Below are positions 17,870 through 25,868 of a DNA stretch of 57,723 bases, piece after piece. A model generated the notes under the pieces. It ran no database searches and was not told the DNA's origin. It saw only the letters and a program-made list of their open reading frames with translations. The stretch lies in the NCBI RefSeq assembly GCF_014199685.1, contig NZ_JACHNZ010000025.1, forward strand, positions 1-57,723, given 5' to 3'. Positions within the stretch are counted from its first letter, which is position 1. Every line of letters starts with the position of its first letter. Position numbers and translations under genes: made by a program. This stretch comes from Sphingosinicella soli (GTDB lineage: Bacteria; Pseudomonadota; Alphaproteobacteria; Sphingomonadales; Sphingomonadaceae).

Positions 17870-20068
17870 ATGACGACACGACCGAAATCGAAAGGCCGCG
17901 ACATTGCCATGCGGATCGGTGCGAGCACTGCGGTGATTGCCGGTGCGCTCTCAGCGCCGGCAACCGCGCAGCCTGTCGATGCGGCCGAGGGTAGCGTTGT
18001 CGAACATGCCGCAGACATCATCGTGACGGCGCGCAAGCGCGAGGAATCGCTCCTCGAAATTCCCGAATCGATCGTCGCGCTTTCGCAGGACACGATCGAG
18101 CGCGCCAACATAAAGACGCTCGACGACATCGGCTTCGCCGTTCCCAATCTCAGTCTTTCCGTGCGCACGGACGGCGTGCCGAACGCGGCCATTCGCGGTG
18201 TCGGTTCATTCGGAAACACGCAGGGCGTCGGCTTCTACCTCGACGATATTCAGCTGTTCTCCGACGCATCCGCGCGCTTCGGCGACGTGGAACGGATCGA
18301 AATCCTGAAGGGCCCTCAGGGGACATTATATGGCGGCAGCAACATCGGCGGCGCGGTGCGCTTCGTGGCGGTACGCCCCAGCAGCGCGGAATTTTCCGGG
18401 CGCATCAAAGGTGTCGCCGGGGAGCAGGACATCCGCGATCTCGAAGCCACGCTCAACATTCCGCTTTCGCCGGATTGGGCGGTGCGGCTGTTCGGCTACA
18501 CGGTATCGGACAACGGCTATCTGAACAATTCCAATCCGCCGCGCGTGAACGGCGGGCGGGGCACAAGCAGCCGCCATCTCGGCCGAAGCGAGGAGACCGG
18601 CGTGCGGGTGGCGATCGCCGGAGCGCTGGCGCCGGGGCTCGATCTCTATGCCTCGGTACGCTGGAACGATCTCGATGCCCCGAACAACCCCTGGGGTCTC
18701 GAACCGGACAATGATTTCGAATACCCGAATGCCCGCAACTTCTCGTTCAATCCGCGTCTTTACCGGGAGACCGTCGCCGGCACGCTGGAGCTGAATTACG
18801 ATATGGGCGGCGCGGCGCTCACGTCGCTGACATCCTATACCGACACGTCGCTCGAAGAGAACATGGATCTCGACATTTCGCCCGAGTATGTCGTCGATCT
18901 GCATCGCCCCAAGGATTACAAGATCTTCACGCAGGAACTGCGGCTTACATCGCAGGGCAGCGGCCCCTTCGAATGGCTCGCGGGGCTCTATCACCTCCAC
19001 TACAAGGAAGACACGGACGCGACGCTGTTCCTCTACGACAGCGGCGACGTACTGGGCGGCGGCGGCATTCCGACACCGGAGCAGGAGCAGAGCTTCCTCG
19101 GCATTCCGTTCGAGGACCGGCTGCGCGATCGCAAGCAATATGCCGCGTTTGCAACCGCCAGCTACAGGTTTGGTGCGCTGGAGGTCGGCGGCGGCGTTCG
19201 GGTGGATCACTGGAAGGTTTACACGATCAACCGCGACAGTGGTTTCGACGGAACGCAGTCCAAAACCGAATTCCTGCCGCGGCTGTCGCTCGCTTATTAT
19301 CTCAACGACGAGGATGCGAACATCTACGCAACCGCCTCGCGCGGGTTCGAGCCGGGAGGCTTCAACCTCACCAATTTCGGCGGGGTCAACGAGCTGTTCG
19401 GATACGGCGCCGAAAAGACCACCAACTACGAGCTTGGCTTCAAGGGCCAGTTCTTCGACAGGAAGGTCTTGTTCACCACCGCCGTGTTCCTGATCGAATA
19501 CACCGATCGCCAGTTCGAGCTGCAAACCACAGACCCCGACGGGAACATCGTGGAGGGCATCCTGAACGCAGGCGATTCCCGGCAATATGGCGCGGAGTTC
19601 GATCTCAACTGGTTTGCGACCGAGCATCTCACGGCCGCGCTCAGCGGCGGCATCGTGAAGGCCGAATGGAAGAACGGAACCGTTCTCGACAACGGCACCG
19701 ACATCAGCGGCCTTCGCCCGCCCTACATGAAGACCAGCAGCCTCGTCGGCAGCCTGAGCTACGATCAGCCGGTTTCCGACGACTGGAACATCCAGGCGCG
19801 CGTTCAGGTCAGCTACAACGGAAAGTTCCAGATCGATCTTCCCAACAACTACCAGAACCCGTCGCACACGCTCGTCAACATGCGCCTGGGCGTCGCCAGC
19901 GAGAAGATCGACGTCGCGCTGAACGTGGAGAACCTCCTCAACAAGAAGCACTACACCGACGCCACGCTGTTCCCGAACTTCAACCCCTTCATTCCGCAGC
20001 CCAGCATCGTGATCGGAACGCTCGGCCAGCCGCGTCTCATCACGGGCAGCGTTTCGGTGAAATTCTGA
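17870..20068 (+). CDS. TonB-dependent receptor (catabolic type)
   Basis: This 732-residue outer-membrane receptor has a signal peptide ending near ATAQP, a TonB box (DIIVTARKREESL), a plug with IRGVGSFGNTQGVGFYLDD and GPQGTLYGGSNIGGAVRF, and a barrel ending TGSVSVKF. The TARKREES signature and GPQGTLYG plug are typical of the abundant sphingomonad receptors linked to uptake of organic molecules rather than siderophores. GGGGAGGAAATC precedes the ATG. It lies 40 bases after the FAD oxidase and 32 before the cupin, so its ligand is probably the substrate of those enzymes. Confidence 0.9.
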   Translation: MTTRPKSKGRDIAMRIGASTAVIAGALSAPATAQPVDAAEGSVVEHAADIIVTARKREESLLEIPESIVALSQDTIERANIKTLDDIGFAVPNLSLSVRTDGVPNAAIRGVGSFGNTQGVGFYLDDIQLFSDASARFGDVERIEILKGPQGTLYGGSNIGGAVRFVAVRPSSAEFSGRIKGVAGEQDIRDLEATLNIPLSPDWAVRLFGYTVSDNGYLNNSNPPRVNGGRGTSSRHLGRSEETGVRVAIAGALAPGLDLYASVRWNDLDAPNNPWGLEPDNDFEYPNARNFSFNPRLYRETVAGTLELNYDMGGAALTSLTSYTDTSLEENMDLDISPEYVVDLHRPKDYKIFTQELRLTSQGSGPFEWLAGLYHLHYKEDTDATLFLYDSGDVLGGGGIPTPEQEQSFLGIPFEDRLRDRKQYAAFATASYRFGALEVGGGVRVDHWKVYTINRDSGFDGTQSKTEFLPRLSLAYYLNDEDANIYATASRGFEPGGFNLTNFGGVNELFGYGAEKTTNYELGFKGQFFDRKVLFTTAVFLIEYTDRQFELQTTDPDGNIVEGILNAGDSRQYGAEFDLNWFATEHLTAALSGGIVKAEWKNGTVLDNGTDISGLRPPYMKTSSLVGSLSYDQPVSDDWNIQARVQVSYNGKFQIDLPNNYQNPSHTLVNMRLGVASEKIDVALNVENLLNKKHYTDATLFPNFNPFIPQPSIVIGTLGQPRLITGSVSVKF

Positions 20069-20100
20069 AATCGACCACGATCCGAAAAAGGAGATTGACC

Positions 20101-20571
20101 ATGCCTCTACCTCAGGAAATCACGCCGCTGAACGATCAGCTCGCCGATACGGTGGTTGCGACCGGCAACATGGAATGGCTGGAAACAGTTCCCGGCGCCG
20201 CGTGGATCAAAGTGCTCTGGACGGGCGCTGAAAGCGGCGGATGGGCGGCAATCTTCCGCTGGAAAAAGGGCTATGTGGCAGGGCCGCACAAGCACCTCAG
20301 CGCTGCGCACGTGCTGGTCCTGAAAGGCAAGCTCCAGGTGCGCGACGGCGTTCTCAATACCGGTGACTATGTCTACGAGCCCAACGGCATGCTGCACGGC
20401 GCAACCACGGCGCTGGAAGATACGGAGTATCTGTTCGTCTGCAACGGCCCGCTCATCTTCCACGACGACAACAGTTTCACATCCTATCTCGGGTGGGAAG
20501 AACTCGAAAAAATGCGGACCGGCGCGCTCAGCGGTGCTGCGATCAGCGCGGGCGCGAAAGTGCTTGCCTGA
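20101..20571 (+). CDS. Cupin protein, 2,4'-dihydroxyacetophenone dioxygenase-like
   Basis: This 156-residue single-domain cupin has histidines in GPHKHLSAAHVLVLKG (about 61-76) and a later PNGMLHGATT. It resembles the ChrR/2,4'-dihydroxyacetophenone dioxygenase cupins, which bind one Fe and cleave an aryl hydroxyketone carbon-carbon bond. The usual first-motif Glu position holds His (SAAH), so metal binding may differ. The ATG at 20101 has AAGGAG seven bases upstream; the frame stays open upstream through the receptor gene by chance. As third gene of the FAD oxidase operon it may act on the same compound. The reaction is not proven; an isomerase or structural cupin is possible. Confidence 0.75.
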   Translation: MPLPQEITPLNDQLADTVVATGNMEWLETVPGAAWIKVLWTGAESGGWAAIFRWKKGYVAGPHKHLSAAHVLVLKGKLQVRDGVLNTGDYVYEPNGMLHGATTALEDTEYLFVCNGPLIFHDDNSFTSYLGWEELEKMRTGALSGAAISAGAKVLA

Positions 20572-20590
20572 AACGGAGATGGTAACGAAG

Positions 20591-20623
20591 AACGGGGGCC
20601 GCACCTGATGTGCGGCTCCCGTT
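20591..20623. terminator. Strong bidirectional terminator hairpin
   Basis: AACGGGGGCCGCAC pairs with GTGCGGCTCCCGTT (14 pairs with one G-T) around a five-base loop between the convergent cupin and glyoxalase genes. It ends transcription from both sides. Confidence 0.8.
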
Positions 20624-20629
20624 CAAATC

Positions 20630-21190
20630 TCATTTGCCTGCTCTGGGCGCCGTCAGATCCGCCGACGTCTGTGCGGCGAGAATTTCGATCCAGTAGCCGT
20701 CGGGATCCTTGATGAAGGCCAGGCCCTTCATGCTGCCGTCGTTCGGCCGCTTGACGAATTCGACGCCCATCTCCTCGAAGCGCGCGCAGGCCGCGTCGAC
20801 GTCGGGCACGGTGATGCCGATGTGCCCGAAGCCGCGCGGATCGGCATTGCCGCTGTGATAGCCCGCAAACGCCGCATCGCTTTCCGTGCCCCAGTTGTGG
20901 GTCAATTCGAGCATGGCCGGCCGGTTGAAGACATAGGCGGCCCGCGCGTTGGGGTCGGCGGGCACCGGCCCGTCTGCGGCACGCAGATAGCCCAGAAAGT
21001 AGAGCGAGAAGCTCATTTCGGGAAAATCGAAGCGTTTCACCAGCGTCATGCCCAGAACATCCGTGTAGAAGCGGACGGCCCTTGCCGGGTCTTTCACGCG
21101 CAGCATCGTCTGGCTGAGAATGAAGTCCCCCGTCGAAGGGTCGGGTGTTGTCGCCAGTTCAGTGAGGACGGCGTCGTCCGCCTGCGTCAT
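20630..21190 (-). CDS. gloA: Lactoylglutathione lyase (glyoxalase I)
   Basis: This 186-residue protein is a full-length proteobacterial/eukaryotic-type glyoxalase I. It has the Gln/His-side motif [25 protein letters not shown] at about 25-49, ELTHNWGTE near 97-105, [12 protein letters not shown] near 120-131, and PDGYWIEIL at the end supplying a Glu ligand. It converts the glutathione-methylglyoxal hemithioacetal to S-lactoylglutathione. The ATG at 21190 has GGAGAGC upstream. It follows a second cupin gene by 66 bases on the same strand, perhaps in one transcript. The tie to the neighbouring oxidase/cupin genes is inferred. Confidence 0.9.
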   Translation of the reverse strand: MTQADDAVLTELATTPDPSTGDFILSQTMLRVKDPARAVRFYTDVLGMTLVKRFDFPEMSFSLYFLGYLRAADGPVPADPNARAAYVFNRPAMLELTHNWGTESDAAFAGYHSGNADPRGFGHIGITVPDVDAACARFEEMGVEFVKRPNDGSMKGLAFIKDPDGYWIEILAAQTSADLTAPRAGK

Positions 21191-21256
21191 TCTGCGCTCT
21201 CCATGATGGTCCCATAGCCCGGCCCGCGTCCTGCCGCGAGCGTCGAATTCATGGGC

Positions 21257-21763
21257 TTATGCAGCGATACCGGTCTGCTGGAGCCAGACGTCCTGAAGCT
21301 CCTTCCATCCCGTCACAGCAACGGTCGAGCCGTCCTCGTGGATCCAGTGCAGCGGGCCGACGAAGCTCATGTAGAATTCGCTGTCGATCGGGAAATAGGT
21401 ATGGTCGTGGCGCGCGCTTGAAGGTTCATAGCCGTAGCCGAGTTCATACGCCGTTTCGCCCCCGTTCTCGATGCCGCCGCGCACTTCCATCTTGCCTTTG
21501 GTGAGCAGATATTCGCCCGGCCCGATATGGATGTGCGCCGAAAAATGCGAACCCGCAGGGCATTTGAAATAGGCGGTCCACGATCCAAGCTCGGGAGACA
21601 CATGCAGCAGTTTCCAGCAGATGCCGCCGTGCGCGAACGGTTCCGGCATGGGCTGCCACGCAATCTTGTCCACCTGAACGAACTCGCCGTCGACGGGCGG
21701 CTTCGTGAAATAGGTCGTCTCCGGCAGACTGTTCGCACGGCTTGTATCAGCGCTGCTTACCAT
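21257..21763 (-). CDS. Cupin protein, 2,4'-dihydroxyacetophenone dioxygenase-like (second copy)
   Basis: This 168-residue cupin has a canonical motif one, FSAHIHIGPGEYLLTKGKMEVRGG (H-x-H-x4-E, shown here with the metal ligands near 91-97), and a histidine-rich second part, SSARHDHTYFP. It belongs to the same broad family as the cupin at 20101-20571 but is clearly diverged. Downstream residues FVGPLHWIHEDGSTV parallel CNGPLIFHDDNSF in that gene. The start at 21763 is the ATG giving MVSSADTSR; the frame is open much further upstream without homology. It is the first gene of a short minus-strand unit with gloA. Confidence 0.72.
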   Translation of the reverse strand: MVSSADTSRANSLPETTYFTKPPVDGEFVQVDKIAWQPMPEPFAHGGICWKLLHVSPELGSWTAYFKCPAGSHFSAHIHIGPGEYLLTKGKMEVRGGIENGGETAYELGYGYEPSSARHDHTYFPIDSEFYMSFVGPLHWIHEDGSTVAVTGWKELQDVWLQQTGIAA

Positions 21764-21987
21764 AACGCTTTCCCTATCTGTGATGAAACGCCCGACGATA
21801 TGCCGAAACGGCGAACCCGCCTTTTCCCAGCATGCAAACTGCACATGCCCAAGATGCACACGCTCGGGATGCACGTCATAAATACAGCGTCGAGAAGGCT
21901 CGATCGGAACAGGCTCTGGCCCGTTCGCACAAGCACCCGCCTGCCTGTTTTCGTATGACGTCGCCATGGACGGAGGAAAGACCACTT

Positions 21988-22005
21988 GCGCAATCCGGGT
22001 TGCGC
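21988..22005. promoter_or_regulatory. Small inverted repeat upstream of PepSY gene
   Basis: GCGCAA (21988-21993) and TTGCGC (22000-22005) form a 6-bp dyad with a six-base spacer, 37 bases before the preferred start of the PepSY gene. The 279-base divergent region 21764-22042 also repeats GATGCAC twice about 16 bases apart. Either could be a regulator site; no Fur-like box was seen here. Confidence 0.35.
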
Positions 22006-22042
22006 GGTGATCTCGATGATGCGCTGGGGAGCTGACGAGACG

Positions 22043-23110
22043 ATGAAGGCAACGCTGATACGCTGGCATCGATGGGCGGGGCTTGCCGCCGCGCTGTTCT
22101 GGTTCATCCAGGCGCTCACCGGCGTGCTGATCGTCTTCCACTGGGAAATCCGCGACGCGCTGATCCCCGGCCCGCACCATCCAACCGACCTCGTCGCCAT
22201 CGAGCGGACCGTGGACCGCCTCGCCCCGCCGGGTTCGGGCATCCAGCTGGGCTCGATCTGGACGGGTGCGGGCGCGCCCGACCGGTACGACCTCGACCTC
22301 AAGAGCGATGCGCCGGGCGCCGGCCGCAGCGTGCGGATCGACGGCGCCGGCAGCATCCTGCAGGACGGCAATGACCCGGCTGGCACAGGCTGGATCCGCA
22401 CGCTCGTCCTCATCCACCACAACCTGCTGGCGGGGGATACGGGAAGCTGGATCGTCGGGATCAGCGGCATTCTGCTTCTCACCAACATCCTCTCCGGTCT
22501 TGTCATTGCCTGGCCGAAGCGCGGCCAGTGGGCGCGGGCGCTGCGCCCTCCGCGGGCGGGGCCCGCCGCGGCGCGCCGCTATGGCTGGCACCGGGCGCTC
22601 GGTCTGCTCGTCGGCATCCCGGCGCTTGCCAGCGTCTGCGCGGGCGTGCTGCTGACTTTCGCGGGCGGCGTGGACAGTGTCGTGAAGCCCGCGCCGATCG
22701 AAGCGCCTGCCGATGCACCAGCGGGGCAGGCGCGTGTCGGGCTCGCCGCAGCGGCGGGAACCGTGCTTGCCGCTTATCCGGGATCGACGCTCGCCGCCGT
22801 CTATCCGCCCTCGGGGGATCGTCCGGCATGGCAGATCCGCGTGACGCAGCCCGCTGAATCGCGCCGCGCCTACGGTGCCACGCGCGTGTTCGTCAGCGCG
22901 GTCGACGGCAGCATCCTCGCACGCTTCGATGCACTGGATGCCGCGCCGTCCCGCGCCTTCGTGGACGGGCTGTTCCCGTTCCACACCGGCGAGATGGGCG
23001 GTCTTGCAGGGCGCATCGCGGTTCTGGCGATCGGCGTCGGGCTGATGACGATGACGGTGGTGGGCGTCCTGCTGTGGATGGCTCGGCGCCGTCCGAAGGC
23101 GCGTGCCTGA
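22043..23110 (+). CDS. PepSY-associated membrane protein (PiuB-like)
   Basis: This protein of about 355 residues has four membrane segments: WAGLAAALFWFIQALTGVLIV near the N-terminus, IVGISGILLLTNILSGLVIAW, LGLLVGIPALASVCAGVLLTF and IAVLAIGVGLMTMTVVGVLLWM. A large periplasmic domain lies between the first two. HxxHR-type histidines at the helix ends (RWHRWAG, HHNLLAG, WHRALG) match the heme- or metal-linked PepSY-TM family, proposed to reduce siderophore-bound iron at the inner membrane. ATGs at 22016 and 22043 are both possible; 22043 is preferred on homology. It leads a plus-strand set ending at 25709. Confidence 0.8.
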   Translation: MKATLIRWHRWAGLAAALFWFIQALTGVLIVFHWEIRDALIPGPHHPTDLVAIERTVDRLAPPGSGIQLGSIWTGAGAPDRYDLDLKSDAPGAGRSVRIDGAGSILQDGNDPAGTGWIRTLVLIHHNLLAGDTGSWIVGISGILLLTNILSGLVIAWPKRGQWARALRPPRAGPAAARRYGWHRALGLLVGIPALASVCAGVLLTFAGGVDSVVKPAPIEAPADAPAGQARVGLAAAAGTVLAAYPGSTLAAVYPPSGDRPAWQIRVTQPAESRRAYGATRVFVSAVDGSILARFDALDAAPSRAFVDGLFPFHTGEMGGLAGRIAVLAIGVGLMTMTVVGVLLWMARRRPKARA

Positions 23111-23211
23111 GCGTGCGCGCGGCCCGCGAGGAATGAGGCCCGGCCCGATCGCGTGGGCGCCCGGAAAGCCCCCGCGATAAGCTGGCGTATCTTTTTGGGG
23201 GGACTGAAGCC

Positions 23212-24735
23212 ATGGCGCGCGCGCCGATCCGTTACCTGATCCGCAAGCCGCTCGCCGACGTGCGCGGCGATATGGACCGCCACGGTTTGCACCGGGTGCT
23301 GGGCCCCGTGCATCTCGTGCTGATCGGCATCGGCTGCATCATCGGCGCGGGCGTCTACGTGATGACCGGCACGGCGGCGGCAAACTACGCGGGCCCGGCC
23401 GTGATGCTGTCGTTCGTGATCGCCGGGCTGGCCTGCGCGTTCACGGGGCTCTGCTATGCCGAGCTTGCATCGACTCTGCCGGTTTCGGGCGCATCGTACA
23501 GCTATGCCTACGCGGCGCTGGGCGAGGCCTTCGCCTGGGGGCTCGGCTGGATGCTGATGCTGGAACTCGGGCTCGCCGGCTCGGCGCTCGCGGTCGGTGT
23601 CTCGGGCTATCTCGCCAGCCTGCTCGGCGATTTCGGCGTGCACATTCCCGCTGTCATTTCCACGCCCTTCATCCGCCCCGAAGCGGGCGAGGCGGGCATG
23701 CGTTTCGTCACCGGGGGCGGCATCAATCTGGTGGCGACCGCCGCGCTGCTGTTCTTCGCGTTCATCCTCGTGCGCGGCGTTTCGCAGTCGGCGACGATCA
23801 ACGCGGTGATGGTGACGGTGAAGGTTGGCGTGCTGATCGCCTTCATCATCTTCGGCCTGCCGCATGTCGATCCCGCCAACTGGCGGCCGTTCGTGCCGGA
23901 GAACGAGGGCGGCTTCACCTACGGCTGGCAGGGCGTGCTGCGCGGCGCCTCCATCCTGTTCTTCGCGTACCTCGGCTTCGAGGCGGTGGCGACCGCCGCG
24001 CTGGAGGCGAAGACACCGCAGCGCGACATCCCCATCGGCATCCTCGGGGCGCTCGCCATCGCAACGGTCGTCTACATGGCGGTCGCGGCGGTCCTCACCG
24101 GTCTCGTCTCCTACAAGACATTGAACGTGCCCGATCCGGTCGCGGTGGCGGTCGCGGCGATCGGCATGCCGGTGCTCAGCGTGGTCATCAAGGCGGGCGC
24201 CCTCACCGGGCTGTGTTCGGTGCTGATGGTGAACACCTATGCGCACTCCCGCGTGTGCTACGCGATGTCGACGGACGGGCTTTTGCCGCCGCTGTTCAGC
24301 CGCATCCACACGCGTTTCCGCACGCCGCATCAGGGCACATGGTTCGTCGCGGGGGTGGCGGGTGTCGCCGCCGCGTTCCTGCCGATCTCGATCCTCGGCG
24401 ATCTCGTCAGCCTCGGCACCGGCCTCGTGTTCATCACCGTGGCGATCAGCGTGATCTGGCTGCGCACGACGCAGCCCGAACTGCCGCGCCCGTTCCGCGT
24501 GCCGCTCGGCGGTCTGCGTATCGGCGGCATCTGGTTCGGCGTCGTCCCGGTGCTCGCGCTCCTGTTCTGCTTGCTGATGATCGGCCCGGTCGTGCTCGAC
24601 ATCATCCACAAGGCGATGATCGGCGAATGGGTGCCCGCGGGCATTCTCGGCGTCTACCTCTGCTTCGGCATCGCCTTCTACCTGCTCTACGGCGTCCGCC
24701 ATTCGCGCCTTCGCCGTTCGCTTTCGGAAGCCTGA
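23212..24735 (+). CDS. APC-family amino acid permease (cationic amino acid transporter type)
   Basis: This 507-residue permease has about twelve membrane helices and the APC-family first-helix motif GIGCIIGAGVYVMTG (about 36-50) that lines the substrate site. A FFAYLGFEAVATAALEAKTPQRDIP stretch (in pieces, FEAVATAALE near 254-263) is characteristic of the YfnA/CAT subgroup, which imports amino acids with protons. A GGGGGG-rich site precedes the ATG. It lies six bases before an esterase gene and upstream of a TonB receptor plus three exported amidohydrolases, so it may take up the amino acid released by amide hydrolysis in the periplasm. That link is inferred. Confidence 0.88.
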   Translation: MARAPIRYLIRKPLADVRGDMDRHGLHRVLGPVHLVLIGIGCIIGAGVYVMTGTAAANYAGPAVMLSFVIAGLACAFTGLCYAELASTLPVSGASYSYAYAALGEAFAWGLGWMLMLELGLAGSALAVGVSGYLASLLGDFGVHIPAVISTPFIRPEAGEAGMRFVTGGGINLVATAALLFFAFILVRGVSQSATINAVMVTVKVGVLIAFIIFGLPHVDPANWRPFVPENEGGFTYGWQGVLRGASILFFAYLGFEAVATAALEAKTPQRDIPIGILGALAIATVVYMAVAAVLTGLVSYKTLNVPDPVAVAVAAIGMPVLSVVIKAGALTGLCSVLMVNTYAHSRVCYAMSTDGLLPPLFSRIHTRFRTPHQGTWFVAGVAGVAAAFLPISILGDLVSLGTGLVFITVAISVIWLRTTQPELPRPFRVPLGGLRIGGIWFGVVPVLALLFCLLMIGPVVLDIIHKAMIGEWVPAGILGVYLCFGIAFYLLYGVRHSRLRRSLSEA

Positions 24736-24740
24736 ACCCC

Positions 24741-25709
24741 ATGAACCCAGTGTCTGCGGGGTCGCCCGACGACCTCGATCCTGATATCCGTCGTTTCCAG
24801 CGCGAGATGGCTGCCGCCTACGGTCGCTATCCGGATTTCGACCGGCTGCCGCTGGCCGAGCGGCGGCGCATCGCCGAGGACGTGCGCGCGCCGTGGGCAG
24901 CAGGCGGCCCGGTGATGCACGACACCCGGACGCTCGCGGTCGGCGCGGACGGCGTGCGGGTCCGCATCCACCGGCCCGATAGACGCGCCGTGCTCCCCGT
25001 GCTCGTCTACATCCACGGCGGCGGCTGGACGATGTTCAGCCTCGACACGCACGACCGGCTGATGCGCGAATATGCGGCGCGCGCAGGCGTCGCCGTCATC
25101 GGGGTCGACTACAGCCTGTCGCCGGAAGCGAAGTTCCCCGCCGCGCTCGGCGAGATCGTCTCCGTGATCCGCTGGCTGCGGGCGGAGGGGCCGGCGCACG
25201 GCCTCGATTCCGCGCGCATCGCCATCGGCGGCGATTCGGCGGGCGGCAACATGGCGGTCGCGACCAACCTTCGCCTCCTCGCCGATGGCGACGCACCGCT
25301 CACGGCGATGCTGGTCAACTACGGCGCGCTCGATAGCCGCCCCGCGCATCCGGGCTACCGTCGCTACGACGGCCCCGCCTACAACCTCACCGCTGCCGAG
25401 ATGGCGGTGTTCTGGGAGAATTACACGCGCGGGCCGCACGATCTCGACGATCCCCTGGCCTGCCCGATGCGCGCCGACGTGGCAGGGCTTCCGCCCGCCT
25501 TCTTCGCGGTTGCCGAATGCGACATCCTGGCCGACGAGAACCGGCTGATGGCGGCCCGGCTCACCGAGGCGGGGATACCGGCGGAGCTGCACATCTATCC
25601 CGGCGCGGCGCACAGCTTCCTCGAGGCGGTGTCGATCTCGCCGCTCGCCGAGCGCGCGCTCGCGGAGTCTTCGGCATGGCTCTGCGACCATCTGAAAGCG
25701 GCGCTTTAA
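24741..25709 (+). CDS. Alpha/beta hydrolase, hormone-sensitive-lipase family esterase
   Basis: This 322-residue cytosolic esterase carries the HSL-family oxyanion motif HGGGW (92-96), the nucleophile motif GDSAGG with Ser166, Asp261 in VAECDIL and His291 in GAAHSF, a complete catalytic triad. Members cleave short acyl esters or lactones. The ATG at 24741 starts five bases after the permease stop; no signal peptide is present. It is the last gene before a strong terminator, so it belongs with the permease and PepSY genes rather than with the receptor that follows. Confidence 0.88.
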   Translation: MNPVSAGSPDDLDPDIRRFQREMAAAYGRYPDFDRLPLAERRRIAEDVRAPWAAGGPVMHDTRTLAVGADGVRVRIHRPDRRAVLPVLVYIHGGGWTMFSLDTHDRLMREYAARAGVAVIGVDYSLSPEAKFPAALGEIVSVIRWLRAEGPAHGLDSARIAIGGDSAGGNMAVATNLRLLADGDAPLTAMLVNYGALDSRPAHPGYRRYDGPAYNLTAAEMAVFWENYTRGPHDLDDPLACPMRADVAGLPPAFFAVAECDILADENRLMAARLTEAGIPAELHIYPGAAHSFLEAVSISPLAERALAESSAWLCDHLKAAL

Positions 25710-25725
25710 GCGAGAAAACTCGCTT
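25708..25725 (+). terminator. Rho-independent terminator after esterase
   Basis: AAGCGAG and CTCGCTT form a 7-bp stem with an AAAA loop, followed by TATT, starting within the esterase stop codon. It separates the permease/esterase unit from the receptor operon. Confidence 0.75.
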
Positions 25726-25726
25726 T

Positions 25727-25745
25727 ATTGAAAATGACTCGCAAT
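25727..25745. promoter_or_regulatory. Fur-box-like palindrome upstream of TonB receptor
   Basis: ATTGAAAATGACTCGCAAT matches the box at 12470-12488 at 16 of 19 positions and lies 124 bases before the receptor start, right after a terminator. It implies iron control of this receptor and possibly the three amidohydrolases behind it. Confidence 0.65.
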
Positions 25746-25868
25746 AGTGGCCTGATCGCGATAGAGTTAGACCCTGAGCCGAAACGCCCTTCACCCCAAG
25801 GCGGAGTAATCTGTCTGCAATAATCAAGAAGGGTGCTGTCACTTCACGTCGTCAAAAGGGGGAATACA

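Noticed and set aside
20630-21190. Extradiol dioxygenase as an alternative for the glyoxalase-fold gene
   Set aside because: The single-module pair, length of 186 residues and ELTHNWGTE / PDGYWIEIL motifs are those of glyoxalase I, not of a two-domain ring-cleavage enzyme.
21841-21880. Short GATGCAC repeats suggestive of a CRISPR or iteron array
   Set aside because: Only two exact copies, short and within one divergent promoter region; no regular spacers or array.
22870-24702. 610-codon minus-strand frame opposite the permease
   Set aside because: Asp/Arg/His-rich mirror translation without homology; the plus strand encodes a permease with clear membrane helices.
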